In this document: positions 1 to 12,956 of the stretch, piece by piece
Layout of the letters: every line of letters starts with the position of its first letter
How positions within the stretch are numbered: position 1 is the first letter of the stretch
Assembly: GCF_000004075.3 (NCBI RefSeq)
Contig: NC_026657.2
Span: 39,604,732 to 39,668,731 of the forward strand
Source of the DNA: Cucumis sativus
Lineage: Eukaryota; Streptophyta; Magnoliopsida; Cucurbitales; Cucurbitaceae
Reading direction: 5' to 3'
DNA: 64,000 nucleotides
Made by a program: the position numbers and the translations under genes
The notes under the pieces: model-generated
The model's database searches: none
What the model was told of the DNA's origin: nothing
Seen by the model: the letters and a program-made list of their open reading frames with translations, nothing else

Positions 1-19
1 GATACATACATACAATATA

Positions 20-55
<36 letters not shown>

Positions 56-66
56 CTGTGTGTGTA
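1..66. repeat. TA/TG compound microsatellite
   Basis: A run of TA units passes into TG units interrupted by one TC. It is simple-sequence DNA at the window edge and no gene is associated with it. Confidence 0.9.
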
Positions 67-339
67 ATTTCTTACTATATTTATAGGGTGATTTTTTGGG
101 AACAATAATGTTGTTTTTGACCTTTTGGTTGTGAGGAGTTTTGTATGTCTTCATGTCAATGAATGAGGTATTGGGTTGAACTCCTACCTGAAATGATTAT
201 ATTGTGTATTTATATAGTTTCTAAATCCTTTGATGTATATTTATATATTATTTTCAAAATAGTTAGGAATTCATAGAGTAAGAAATAAATTTTGTTTGGA
301 TTAGAGTTTATTTAATATCTTATTACTAAAAATGTTGGA

Positions 340-430
340 TTTAAGTTGAAAATGGAAATTTTTTTAAAAATAACAAATTTTACAAAATAGCAAATTCTAT
401 CCCCACAAATTTAAAATTTTGCTAAAAAAA
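340..430. repeat. Copy of dispersed AT-rich repeat
   Basis: Contains 'aaaataacaaattttac', 'aaaatagcaaattctatcc' and 'aaaattttgctaaa'. Related wording recurs near 12.75, 44.8, 45.6, 49.35, 52.95, 61.5 and 63.15 kb in this window. I read these as copies of one short dispersed repeat. The edges are not defined and no terminal inverted repeat was identified. Confidence 0.5.
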
Positions 431-2332
431 TTCTTTGAAAATACATGGAAAAAAAAAGGTGGAAAACAAAATATGTAGCTAGAAAGTCATATACACAAGA
501 ATCAACTAGGGAAAATATAGAGAGGAAGAATCGAGATAAATTAAACATGCTTTAACCTATTAACTTAAGTTTTTTGGTTGAACAAATGACTTAAGATAGT
601 ATCAGATTAGGTGGTCTGAAGAATTATATGTTTCAGCTTCTCCAAATGTAATTTATTTTTAAATTAATATTTATGAAAGGAGTAAGGGTGAACATATATC
701 TATCGGTCATAGTTGGTTTTCGGCCAAACGGACTATATGATCGATTTACAAACTAAGTCGATTCAAGCCATGTTCTTGGTTTGGATTTTTCTCAAACCGA
801 AATCGATCAAACTAATCTTTATCTTCAATCGACTGGCTGACTTTCGGTTCGATCGACTAATTTTTTCAGTCTATGAAAGGACAGAAGCATTCGTAAATAA
901 ATGAAAAATGGAGTGGCAAATACGTAAACTTAAGAGAAGGAGTTGAAGGCTTTTCGAAATCGGACCCCTCCCTCCCTCCCTCCGATGTTGAGTCAAAAAG
1001 AAAAGAGAGAAAAATATGCGTAATTAAGCCGACAAAATCAGAGCCTTTTTTCCAACATCTGTCCCTGTTTCCCTTTCCTGTTCGCTCCCCTCAACTTTCC
1101 AACTCATACCCTTTTTCGTCATTTCCCTCCTTTCTTTTTCAAAAACCCTAAACTCTTTCTCTACAACCTTAGTCCTCTCTCTCTCTATATATATATACAT
1201 ACACACACTTCCATTCTTACCCAACCCCACGCTCTCTCTCATTAATTCGGTAATTATATCAAACCCTTCAATTATATATGTTTTTATCTTTTAGCTACAA
1301 ACATTATAACCTAAAGTTTTAATTTGTTGTTTGCTTCTTTACTGTAATTATAATGCGATGCAGGCTGTAGAAAGAAGCTTCATTTTCAATCACTGTTTTC
1401 TTCTCCAAAGGTCTTTCATTCATTCATCTCCACCCTCTCTTTTTCCTTTTCCTTTTATTTTTTTTCTCCCTTTATTAGTTTAATTATTAATTATTCAACA
1501 TTATTATTGCTTATATTGGTTTTTTTATTTTCATGCTAATCCAAACTTTGCTTTAATTTTTTTTTTACTCCACTAAGTATTTTCCAATTTGTTTAAATTA
1601 CATTTTCACATTTTTTGAGTTTGAGATGGGGTGAAATGGACATTATTTCTATGATATTTTAAAAAATAGATGTAAAAAAGAAGAAGAAAAAAGCCGTGAG
1701 AATTATCTAAATAGTAATACATTTCAACTTATTTTAGAAATAGTATTTATTTTTAGAAATTTTTATTTACCTTCACATTTGATGATCTTTTCATTTCTTT
1801 TATGGCAATCTCTTCATCTTTATATAACTTTTTATATGAGAAAAAACTAAAAAATAACGGTTAGAAGAAAATTTGATAGACTGCCTAAAGAGATAATAAA
1901 GTCCGAAATGCATGCAAGTAAGTCTTAAATCACTCTTATGATAGGTTAAATCACCATGTATTAAGTATTAAGAATTTAAAGGGATGAGTGAATGTTAATT
2001 TGATATCATATTATTTATTTTTCTACTAAATTAATTTTTTTAAAGAGTAAAAGTACTTCAAACATTTACCTATATAATCCAATTTTATAATTAATAAGTA
2101 TATATTAGTGATATTTTGTTATATTTATAGATATATATATTGTGCTCTATTAAAAGGAAAATTATTACAATATTTTTAAATATATATATATTTTTGGATT
2201 TATACTCAATTTTCCTTGTTTTTATATATATACTTTTAAAATAAAAAGCTGATTTTAGAAAAAGAAAATAAAAAAAAAAGTTAAAAATTGGGCGTTTTAT
2301 ATATGGGCAATTTGGTTGCAGGGCTTGGAAAG
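431..2332. other. Intergenic DNA upstream of the receptor kinase
   Basis: No convincing coding region. The short open frames here are AT-rich and have no recognisable motif. A pyrimidine-rich block with a TATA-like run lies at about 1120-1250. A good splice-acceptor-like string ending in 'gatgcag' lies near 1364 and another, 'ggttgcag', near 2321. These could be a distal promoter and a 5'-UTR intron of the receptor kinase, but nothing proves transcription. Confidence 0.4.
1160..1250 (+). promoter_or_regulatory. Possible distal promoter, CT-rich plus TATA run
   Basis: A CTCTCTCTCT stretch is followed by TATATATATA and then 'acacacacttccatt', the usual look of a plant core promoter with a Y patch. 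A donor-like 'cggtaattat' follows at about 1250 and an acceptor-like 'gatgcag' at about 1364. It might drive the receptor kinase through a long leader, or a non-coding RNA. RNA data would decide. Confidence 0.25.
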
Positions 2333-2365
2333 ATGAGCTTAAAGGTTGAAGAAACTGAAAGCTGA
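2333..2365 (+). other. 10-codon upstream ORF before the receptor kinase
   Basis: ATG at 2333, stop TGA at 2363-2365, encoding MSLKVEETES. It ends 64 bases before the main ATG at 2430 and follows an acceptor-like 'ggttgcag' at about 2321. Whether it lies in the mRNA is unknown. Confidence 0.35.
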
Positions 2366-2429
2366 TCGGTGGAAACTCAAAACTCCCTGAGCTTCTTCTT
2401 CTTCTTCTGCTACTCCCTAATTAATTCTC

Positions 2430-5400
2430 ATGGGGAAGTCAATACCCAAAAGCTGTCATAATCCCATTTTCTTCTTTCTCTTTCTCTTTCTATTGATCCA
2501 ACATTCATCATCCAGCTCTCTGCAGCAACAACAGCAGCAGCAGCAGCAGCACGACGACCTCCATGAAACCCACCTTCTCTTATCCTTCAAATCCTCCATT
2601 TCTAAAAAATCAACCTTTCTCTCCAACTGGAATCCCTCTCTTCCCACCTGCTTATGGAATGGGGTCACATGCAACAACCGCGCCATCTCTAATTTCACTA
2701 ACATCACTGCCATTAACCTCTCTGCTCAGAATATCACTGGCGTACTTCTGGATTCTCTTTTTCGATTACCTTACATACAATCTCTCGACCTCTCCGACAA
2801 TCAACTCGTCGGAGAACTCCCTCCGACTATGTTTGCTGTCGCCTCTTCTTCGCTTCTGCATTTGAATTTGAGTAATAATAATTTCACCGGCACACTTCCC
2901 ACCGGCGGTGTTTCTAGGCTCCGAACATTAGACCTATCCAATAACATGATTTCGGGTTCGATTCCGGAAGATTTTGGATTGTTCTTTGATCTTCTTCAGT
3001 TTCTCGATCTGGGTGGGAATGGTTTAATGGGGGAGATTCCGAATTCTGTAGCGAATCTTAGTTCGTTGGAGTTTCTAACGTTGGCGTCTAATAAATTGAG
3101 TGGGGAAATTCCGCGGGGATTGGGAGCAATGAAGAGATTGAAGTGGATTTATTTGGGTTATAATAATCTTTCAGGGGAAATTCCTGAAGAACTTGGTGGA
3201 TTGGATTCTTTGAATCATCTTGATCTTGTGTACAACAAGTTAACAGGGGGAATTCCTGAGTCTCTTGGGAATCTTACTGGACTTCAGTATCTGTTTCTTT
3301 ATCAAAATGGTCTCACAGGTACAATTCCTCCTTCGATTTTCAGTCTTGTGAATCTGATTTCTCTTGATATTAGTGACAATTCTCTCTCCGGGGAGATTCC
3401 AGAGCTTGTAATTCAATTGCAGAATTTGGAGATTCTGCATCTGTTTAGTAATAATTTCACGGGAAAAATTCCAAGAGCTTTGGCTTCTTTGCCTCGACTA
3501 CAGATTCTTCAGTTATGGTCCAATGGATTTTCCGGCGAAATCCCGGAGTTACTTGGAAGAAACAACAATCTCACCATTCTCGACGTTTCAACTAATTTCC
3601 TTACAGGAAAAATCCCAGATGGGCTCTGTGATTCTAAACGTCTTTTTAAGCTTATCCTCTTCTCCAATTCTCTCATCGGCCAAATCCCACGGAGTCTCTG
3701 TTCTTGCCAGAGTTTACAACGTGTTCGCCTCCAAAACAACCGTCTCTTCGGTGAATTATCTCCAAAAATATTTACGAAACTGCCACTATTGTACTTTTTA
3801 GATATCTCCGACAACCAATTTTCCGGCAGAATCGACAGCAACAAATGGTATTTGCCTTCTCTCCAGATGATGAGTTTAGCGAGAAACAAATTCTCAGGGA
3901 ACTTGCCGGAATTCATAACAAACGACAAAATCGAGAGTTTGGATTTCTCGGGGAACGAACTTTCAGGTTCCCTCCCGGAGAATATCGGAAGCTTATCAGA
4001 ACTAATGGAACTTAACTTGAGCAACAACAATCTGGGCGGTGGAATCCCAAATGAAATATCTTCATGTAAGAAGCTCGTTAGTTTAGACCTAAGCCACAAT
4101 CAACTAAGCGGCGAAATCCCAGTAATTCTCACACAAATTCCCGTCCTTAGCTTCCTTGACTTATCCGAAAACAAATTCTCCGGCGAAATCCCACCAGTTT
4201 TAGCCCAAATTCCATCACTCGTTCAGATAAACATTTCCCACAATCACTTACACGGAACATTACCAGCAACAGGAGCGTTTCTGGGTATAAACGCAAGCGC
4301 CGTAGCCGGGAATGATCTATGCAGCAACGAGATAATAAGTACAAGCAAATTACCGCCATGCAAGACGCGTCATTACAACAACTTATGGTGGTTTATGATG
4401 GTATTAGGCGTTGGCGCGTTATTGATTGGGACAGGAGTGTTGATTACAATACGTCGTCGTAAAGAACCAAAAAGAGTCATAGTAGAAAACAACGACGGAA
4501 TATGGGAAGTGAAATTCTTCGATTCCAAAGCTGCAAAATTGATGACGGTGGAAGCGATTGTATCCCCGCAATCGCCGTCGTCGGAGATTCAATTCGTGGT
4601 GGAGAAAGACGAGGAGAAGTGGAGAGTGGAAGGGAGTTTTTGGAGTGAGGTTGAGGAACTGGGGAGGCTTAAGCATTTGAACGTTGTGAAGTTGTTGGGG
4701 TCGTGCCGGTCGGAAAAAGCTGGGTATTTGGTTCGTGAGTATGTGGAAGGGGGAGTTTTGAATGAAATGGTTGGAAGTTTAAGCTGGGAACAACGTCGTA
4801 ATATCGGTATCGGAATTGCCAGGGCTATGCGGTACTTACATCTCCGGTGTTCTCCGGGAGTAATTGCGTCAAATTTGTCGCCGGAGAGGATAATCGTCGA
4901 TGAGAAATACCAACCACGGCTCGTTATCGGACTGTCCAAGACCACTATTGCTTCACACTATTCCGCCCCCGGTACGTACAATCTTAAACCTTTCATTACT
5001 AAATTCAATCATTTTTAATTGCTATATTTATAAATATTATAATTAATTTTACTATATGTAAAATAACATTGAATTGATATAGATTGTAATTTATAATAAG
5101 GTTAAAAGAAAATACTCGTTACCCACCAAATTTTAATAGGAGAACAAACACAAAAAGTTTTTTAAAAGCAAAAAAAAAAAAAAATCAAATGGAGTATTAG
5201 TTTTTAGTTTTTTTTTTTAAAATGGTACTTCTTTTCTTCTAATTACCTTTTACAATAGATTTTATCCTTTTGGAAAAAATAAATATTTGAATGATTAAGA
5301 TTAACCAATTTTTTTAAAAAAACTTAATTTTGATTAGTTTTCAAAACTTGACTTTTAAAATTTTGTTAGCACTTTTGAAAAGTAGACAAAACAAAAGAAA

Positions 5401-6195
5401 CTCATGTGTGAGTAGTGTTTAATTAATTATAAGTTTTACTTTTTAAAAAATGATTATGATACAATCTTGATTATCCATTATACTTTATATCTTAATTATT
5501 TACTTACATGGCTGTTTTCTTCACATTTTCTTATTTTCACATTTGCTGTATTAAGAAAAGTAAATTTAATGGTTTATTATGGTAACCTTTGAAGAATATT
5601 GATATAGGTTATAGCATTGTTTAGAAACTATTGTGTTCAACATATATTTGCTATACATGACACTTAGTTATAACATGTAAATACAAAGTTAAAATATATT
5701 GGAATAATGAAGTTAATAAATATATGATTTGAAATTGTGGTCAAATTTGCATTTGCACGAAGATATATATATATAATCCATGCACATGCACATGCAGAAT
5801 TTATCATATAGGATGAAAGCTAGCTAATATACTTACATGTAATTATTGGATTACAATTAAACGTGACAGAGGTTAAGGAATGTCGAGACGTGACAGAGAG
5901 AAGCAATGTATACACTTTGGGAGTTATTCTCATCCAGTTGCTAACCGGCAAAGGACCACTCCATCGCCAACACCTGGTTGAATGGGCTCGCTACTCCTAC
6001 TCCAATTCTCATATCGACACGTGGATTGATGGCTCGATCATCGCCACAGACCCGAAACAGGTCGTTGGGTTTATGAACTTAGCTCTCAACTTCACCGCAG
6101 CTGATCCCATGGCAAGGCCGTCCTCACACCAAGCTTACAAAGCCCTACTTTCTCTCTCTCGAACCACTTGCTCTTCTAAACTTTACTGCACTTAG
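2430..6195 (+). CDS. SKM1-like LRR receptor-like (pseudo)kinase
   Basis: Two exons, 2430-4971 and 5870-6195, joined across an 898-bp GT-AG intron, give 955 residues. A signal peptide (about 1-29) is followed by nine glutamines (32-40), an LRR N-cap with CLWNGVTC, about 22 plant-type LRRs (LxLxxNxLxGxIP), a membrane helix starting at W653-W654, an RRRK stop-transfer signal and a kinase-like domain. The junction rebuilds the APE motif (A846-P847-E848), which supports the splice sites. The catalytic loop reads ASNLSPER instead of HRDLKPEN, the DFG position reads IGL, and no glycine-rich loop is visible, so phosphotransfer looks impossible. From memory, the Arabidopsis SKM1 receptor (At2g25790, a receptor for the CLE45 peptide) has the same NLSPE-type loop, so the degeneracy is probably ancient. 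Expected at the plasma membrane. Ligand and orthology are inferred. Confidence 0.9.
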
Positions 6196-7496
6196 TTCAT
6201 TACTTTTTGTTTTTTCTAGTTAAATTTTGGAATTTTCTTTTTTCTTTTTGTTTTAAGTTTTTAAGGATATTATTTACAAATATTGTGACCTAAGAAGTTA
6301 ATGTTTTTGTTGGTTATGTAGTATGCTTTTTGACCTATAGTATAGTAGTAGTGAAAGAGTGTGTAAATTAAAGTAAAAGTGCTGTGTAGATATGTTATAA
6401 TGTCAATGTTATGATCACTTTAATTATATAAATTTACTGTGATCTCTTCTCTTACTCAATTTATAAGTAATTTCACAGTTAAAAGAAAGTCGAATGTGAC
6501 TTTGATCTCTCAATTAATCCCATTAATATCCCTTCAATATATACATCTTAACTCCAATTAAACTAGTTTAGGTGCACTCTCGAAGATAGATTCTTTTTTC
6601 ACAAACTTTTCCCAAGAACTAGCAACTATTAATTTCAACGGCTAAATTTCCAAAAAAGTAAGCATATATATATATAATTTCCAAAAAAGTAAGCATATAT
6701 ATATATATATATATATGGTTGGATATTTATAGTGAAAGAAATTGAAACTTTGGTGAAGATATATTAAAACATAAAGATGGATTTAGTTTAGTTCTATAAA
6801 TTAAGTTCATTTATTAGAAACTAAATTAGATTGAAATCAAATTGAGATCATGAATATCAAATTTGGAAGTTTCAATTTATATTTTTATTTTAATCGAATA
6901 ACAACTAAATTAAAAGTTATTTAGACTAGTGATAAAAAACAAACATTCCATTTTTTTTTTCTATCTTCTAAAATAAAATACCAAAAAGTATTCTAAATAC
7001 ATTAAAGAAGACTTGTAGTTTACTAATTGAAATCAACTTTGCTTGAAATTTTTTTAATAATCCAACGTGATTTTTTTTTTCAATTAGATCAATGTTTAAA
7101 AATTAGTACGTAGTATTTAAAAAACATTAGTATGCAGTATATTAAAAACACAATTTTAAAGGAAAAAGGACTTTATTGTTTTAGTTTAATTATTTGAATT
7201 AATCATCTAGGCTACAATATGTCATTATTTAGTATAATTTCATCTTTTGAACAGTTTTTCTCTTCTTGTAGTTTTTAGTTATTGCTTCAATGGAAACCTT
7301 TAATATAATGAATTAGAATTTGCCGATTCAATCATGATCATTTATTGGTTAGACATATAATAATTCATTCAAAAGGCTAAAGTAGAGATCTCAGTATGAT
7401 TTAGTTTGAAACTTTTTTTCGAAGTGTGATCTTAATTAAAATTGTGTAAAGTTCAATAATATATATAGTCTATTTTAGAAGACTATTATAATATGG

Positions 7497-7556
7497 TTGT
7501 ACATAAACCTAATTACAGATGAATGATTGTACATAAACCTAATTACACATGAATAC
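7497..7556. repeat. 30-bp tandem duplication
   Basis: Two adjacent 30-bp units (7497-7526, 7527-7556) both begin 'ttgtacataaacctaatta' and differ at only a few positions. The close match suggests a fairly recent local duplication. Confidence 0.9.
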
Positions 7557-8933
7557 ATTTTGCTCACACTACTCTAACTTGCAATATTAGGGGTTAACTA
7601 GGAAAAGATAATTCAATTAACTATGGATCGATCATCGACCATTATACATCATGTATGTTTGAAGTCCATAAAGATTTGAAGTCAAGAAAGGGAGAACCTA
7701 AAATATACGAGCAGTCCAAAGCATCAAATTATTATTTATTATGAGGGTTTTCATTTAGAAAGCTATCTAAAGTTGCTATTGCAGGTTGTTTTAGTTTTAG
7801 ATGGATTATGTTGGAGTTTCCAATATAATCTTGGGTCTCATGTGAGGAATTATAGTCTATCTACTTGACCACCAAAAAGAAAAAGAGAAAAATTTTCTCT
7901 TGCCCATCTATCTTATTAATTAAAGAATGTGTGATGTTTCTTGACTTTTCCAATTTAGGGTTCTCAACACTTTTTTGACTTGAAATTGTAATTCAAATAT
8001 TTTGCCAAAATTCAATACTATTATTTGTAGATTAATATATATATGCCAACAAAAAGTTGGAGCTTAAAATGACACTAAACATGGTTCTAGGTTGAAATCC
8101 TCCAACTCTACTTTTACTAGAAAAATACACACTTTTAGGTATCTTGTTGACACACATGATCTATAGAAACCTCATCATGCCAAAAACCCAATAGAGTATA
8201 ACATGCATATTTTGAATACTGTTCTTATGGATACGTATTTTGTTTGATTTGTATATTTCGAACACATTTCCTCCCAACAAGTTATTAGAGAGAGAAGAAA
8301 TGATCAGTAAGAAAAAATTACAACAGATACAGTTGATTTTCACACATTATTGTTGCTCTTATACTATACATGTTAACATTAAGAAATTGGTTGAAGAAAA
8401 GAAAAAGGAAAAAGGAATTAAGCATATATATATAAAGAAAAAGTTGAGAGGATTAAAAGTGATCTAATTAAATTTGGAACAAAATGATTTATATCTTGTC
8501 TTTTACTTTTACATAAGCCAAATATTGAAAGAAAAAAAGAATATACACTAAAACACAAATATATAATCCATACAATTATTGGATAGATTGTGAGAAGATT
8601 TTTTGTTGACAAACTTAGGGAATAAAGTTGATTAAGCTTGTATATATATGTGATGACAGCTTATAATTAAAGAATTAATCATGCACATATATAATAATAT
8701 AAACATGGTTTTAATGAATCAATCAATTAATTAAACCTTGAAGGGAAAATGGATGGTTGAGAAGAGAAGAGAAAGTGATTTACAATGAACCACAGCTTTT
8801 GAACATAAAACCCACAGAAGGTGTTGAAGTTGGAGATCAGAAAAAGGGTAATTTAAAGACAGCATGCGGGACATAATTTTGCTGACAAAATATAGACAAA
8901 ATTGTACTACGTACAACAACACAATTATATGTT

Positions 8934-8963
8934 TCTTCTTCTTCTTCTTCTTCTTCTTCTTCT
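8934..8963. repeat. CTT microsatellite
   Basis: About ten CTT units with one interruption, in intergenic DNA. Confidence 0.9.
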
Positions 8964-10092
8964 TTTTCTTCTAATTAATTGATTAATCTGAGGTTTAATT
9001 TTACTTAATCACAACACAATTATTAACCCCTTAATATTGTACCTAGGTTTATTAGTTTAATTACATTCCCACTCCCACACAACCACTTTTTAGTGTACTT
9101 AACCCTAGCTAGGGATAATTAGTTGTACTAAGCTAGGGTTTTAGACACTGATTAAACTATATATAATTAATTTTGAGGTTCTTCATGATTACTATATGAG
9201 ATTAAACGTCTTTGATTTTAAAGTCAATGATATATCAGTACTCTAGTTTTGGTGTTTGTTTATTTTTTTCTTCCAGTAAACATTGAAAACAAAAATTTCA
9301 TTCTTGATGGATGTTCTTCTAATTCATATCATCATTGTGTTGATATATGGTTTTGAATAATACATACTTTTTTCACCATTAAATTCTAAAGATAATTAAA
9401 ATTAATAAGCTAAATTAGGCAGAAGAGCACATTAAGGGAAAAAAGGATCAAGGCATGCATGCTTTGATTGAGGATTTAATTAGTGTATATAACTTCAATA
9501 ATGAAAATGGTAAGGAGAAGAAGAAAAGTGAATGGGTTGGTGATGATTGAATTAGGTCAAAGAGCAAAGTTTGAGTTTTTTTTTTTCTTTTTTCTTTCTT
9601 TTGTTTTGGAATAATAAAAGAAAATTAAAGAGAAAAAAGAAAACATTCGATTTGTAGTGGAAAGGTAGAAGAGTAATATAATTAATTGTAACATTATTGT
9701 CCCCAATTGTATGAGAGATGAATCATCTTTATAATTTGTCGCATTATTGTCGGAGCTTTGGGATGGGGTAAATCAAACCCTTTAACAAAGACAACACATA
9801 CATATCATATATATCTCTCTCTCACACACACACACATATATCTCTTAAAAACCCTTTCCATTTTTCTCTATTAAAGTTAATGCCTTTTTTGCTTTATACT
9901 CTCATACCATTTTCAAAACCCTTTCATTCTCTTCTTTCTTTCTGTTTCTATGTCTATATATATGCACGTATATCTATACATAATGGTAAAATGGGCGCTT
10001 TTGAATTTTCTTTTAAACTATATTATTCACGTAGTAAAGAGGGATTGAGGATACACCGAAACATTCTAGCTTCTAGCTAGCACATTCTCACT

Positions 10093-10185
10093 ATGTCCCA
10101 AGACCAAAATATCATTAGTAGAACGCAAAGTGAGTTTGAGGGAAGCTTAGAAAAAAGCGAGACCCTCCTGTATGGGGAAGAATGA
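10093..10185 (+). other. Unrecognised 30-codon small ORF
   Basis: ATG at 10093, TGA at 10183-10185. The peptide is polar and acidic (starts MSQDQNIISRTQ, ends LLYGEE) with no signal peptide or cysteines, and I recognise no family. Upstream at about 9810-9900 are CT and CA runs, a TATATATC string and pyrimidine-rich leader-like sequence. The composition differs from the surrounding AT-rich DNA, but chance is a fair explanation. Confidence 0.2.
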
Positions 10186-12704
10186 CTTTTTGAATTTTAT
10201 TCAACCATTTTTCTCTGGTTTCATCTTCCTTTGCGTAATTATTACATTCTTTGCACTTTCGAAGATTTCTTTTTCCACTGTTCAAATGTGTGATAATTGA
10301 GAAGTTCTTCCATGATGAGTATGTATCAAAAGTGAAATATGGTATAGGATGCATAAATGAAATTAGTAACAACAAACATTTACATAGTTTATTAACGATG
10401 TGTTAGACTATTTCATACTATACAAATGTGTAAACGTCCATACGATCATAGAGTTTTTTTTTTAGAAAGATATACAAGATGTGTGAAATTAATAGATTGA
10501 CCAAAGAATCCCAAGTAGAGCATCTTCATTTCTTAAATATAACAAATAAAAGCAAAGGAGACAATCTAAAATACAAGAGCAGAGAGAGAGAGAACTATGG
10601 TCACCCTTTACTAAACAGTCAGGTCTAGACATTAGAGGGTTTAATATATTTATATCTGTCACCCCTCTAAATATAATCCCAAAACCTAAATTCATAAACA
10701 ACAACATTAAACACATAATCATCATATATATATAACAAACCAAAAACAGCCCAACAGAAACATAATCAAAGGATTTAATGGATGTTTATATATACAACAG
10801 TAAGCTATACTATGTATTGATATCCCAAAAGCAACTTTTTTAAGAAAAAAAATTAGTAGTGGTAATTTAATGAATAAATATATGAGAAAACAACAAACCA
10901 AATGATGCCACACACACCCATGTTGTAAAAATTACAAGCTTCTAAGTACATCCAAATTCAACCCTCTTTTTAAGTTGATTATATTGGTTTCTCTATTAAT
11001 AATTAATTAAACATTAGAAAAAAGAAGATTATTATTATTATAATATATATATATATGGACAAGAAAAAGTTTGGTTGGAACGAAATATGATAAGAGGTCA
11101 AAAGGAAGAACAAAGGCTTTGGTTCTAGCCCTTAATAATGATCTTTTTTTTTTTTTTGGCTTAGAACTTTGTGTTATCTTTTGAATTTTCATCACACTTT
11201 TTCTCATTTCACCTTAAAAATATATGAATATCTATATATATATATATAGAATGTGTGATGATGGTGGCTGCAAAAAGAAAACTTTTTTTGGGTCTTATGA
11301 GTGGTGGATCAGAATGGTCATTATGGGGTTCACATAGTTAGAAGATTCTTTCACAAAAGAAAGAGTATAAACACAAAGATATAAAATAGCTGACATTATT
11401 TTTCGAGCACACCCAGCTACATTTTGCTGTCACATTTTATATATATATATATAATGTCAAGTGCATTTCACCTTAAAAGCCTAAAAAAGAAACTTAAAAT
11501 TCTTCAATCATAGTCCTTGGAGACCATGCAAAAGGCTCTTTGCCTTTCTTCCCCTTTTCTCATCCTTCAACGTATATAATCCATCAAAAAGCGCTTATTA
11601 ACAACATATTCAAATCAACAACCACTAGTGGAGAGGTTTGGATACACTCTAATTCAAAGTATTCTTTTAAATAAACAACACATTCAAATCCATCTCAATT
11701 ATACACACATATATCTTCTTCACCATTATATATTTCTTCCTTCTTTTCTTTTGGTAATTATAATAATTGTACTACATGTGCATGTCTTTTGTTGATATTA
11801 CATAACAGTCACAAAATGTTGCCTCATTCTTATGGTTCTCAACTTTATCTTAGTCACTAACTAGAATCAAAAGTTATACTACCCTTAACATGTTTATTAG
11901 AGAGTTGATATAATATTAAATTTACTATATAATATATTTTCTCATGCTATTGAATTTATGTGATATAAGAATAGGATGTTCCCAGTTTGAATGTCTGACT
12001 TCCCTAATATGATATAATAATAAATATACATAATTTTGTTTTGTAACATTTCTTTCCCACCAAAGTTTTCACTGTAAGATAAAAGCAAAAGTATTGAATA
12101 AGAGTGTGGTATTGAAGGGGAAGGAAATGTTCTCTAAGATTAACAAAACCATTTTTTTTATAATATGAGACATTGAATCTCTAATCTCAAGATTAAAAGC
12201 AAAGATTTAAGTAAATTGGTTTTTTCCCCTCTTTTGCATGCTTTCCCTGATTCATGAAAATATTTGAATATATTCGTTATAAGTGATATACATTTCCCCA
12301 TTTTATGATTTGTTTGTTTAAACCCTAAACCCTAATTTATTTGTTTGTTTATTGTTATTATTCGCAATTTTATATGCTAATTTCAACTATTTTTCATTAC
12401 TACTTCAAATATTAGTGTTGAATCTAAAGAATTAGTACTGACACAGTTCATTAACTTTGAAACAGAAGAAAATAGGATAGCTAAAATATCATATATTGTT
12501 TATGACACTTTGCCCTGTTTGGTTATTGTTAATATATAAGAAGTGTGGAATGTCACGCCATTTCTCAAATTAGTGACGAAGTTACAAATTGTCAATGTTA
12601 AGACTAATTAATGGCTGACATCTATTAAAAGTTGAAATTGAAGATAAAATCGATAAATCTTGACTATGTCGGTGCATTTTTTTTATTCTTTAATCAAAGA
12701 ATTA

Positions 12705-12865
12705 GTTGCAAATATAGAAATTAGATTTAAAATAATTAAATATATAACAACGTTTTAAAATATTTGTAAATATAGCAAAATCTATCCCTTATAGACCATG
12801 TTGCAAATATATTAGTGAAATGATAGAAGTCTACTACTTAATAGATTTTTTAAAAAGTTAATATA
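12705..12865. repeat. Copy of dispersed AT-rich repeat
   Basis: Contains 'aaaatatttgtaaatatag', 'caaaatctatccctt' and 'gatagaagtctactac', the hallmark phrases shared with other copies in the window. Boundaries are approximate. Confidence 0.6.
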
Positions 12866-12930
12866 TAAATAATTATTTTATTTCTAAAATAGATCAAATT
12901 AATTATTTGTGTCCAATTTACTATTAGTAT

Positions 12931-12956
12931 TTGGGCTCAATTGTACTTGAGCCCAA
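12931..12956. repeat. Perfect 10-bp inverted repeat (hairpin)
   Basis: Arms TTGGGCTCAA (12931-12940) and TTGAGCCCAA (12947-12956) flank a 6-base loop. More GGCCCA/TGGGCC-type words follow up to about 13060. There is no U tract, so it is not a simple terminator. It may belong to a decayed retroelement LTR. Confidence 0.8.

Noticed and set aside
8786..8806. 'ccacagcttttgaac' resembling miR396
   Set aside because: It lacks one internal base against miR396 as I know it and the first two bases differ. No complementary arm lies within 200 bases, so no hairpin precursor.
12320..12334. AAACCCTAAACCCTAA, telomere-like repeat
   Set aside because: Only two units. It is at most a telo-box, not an interstitial telomere.
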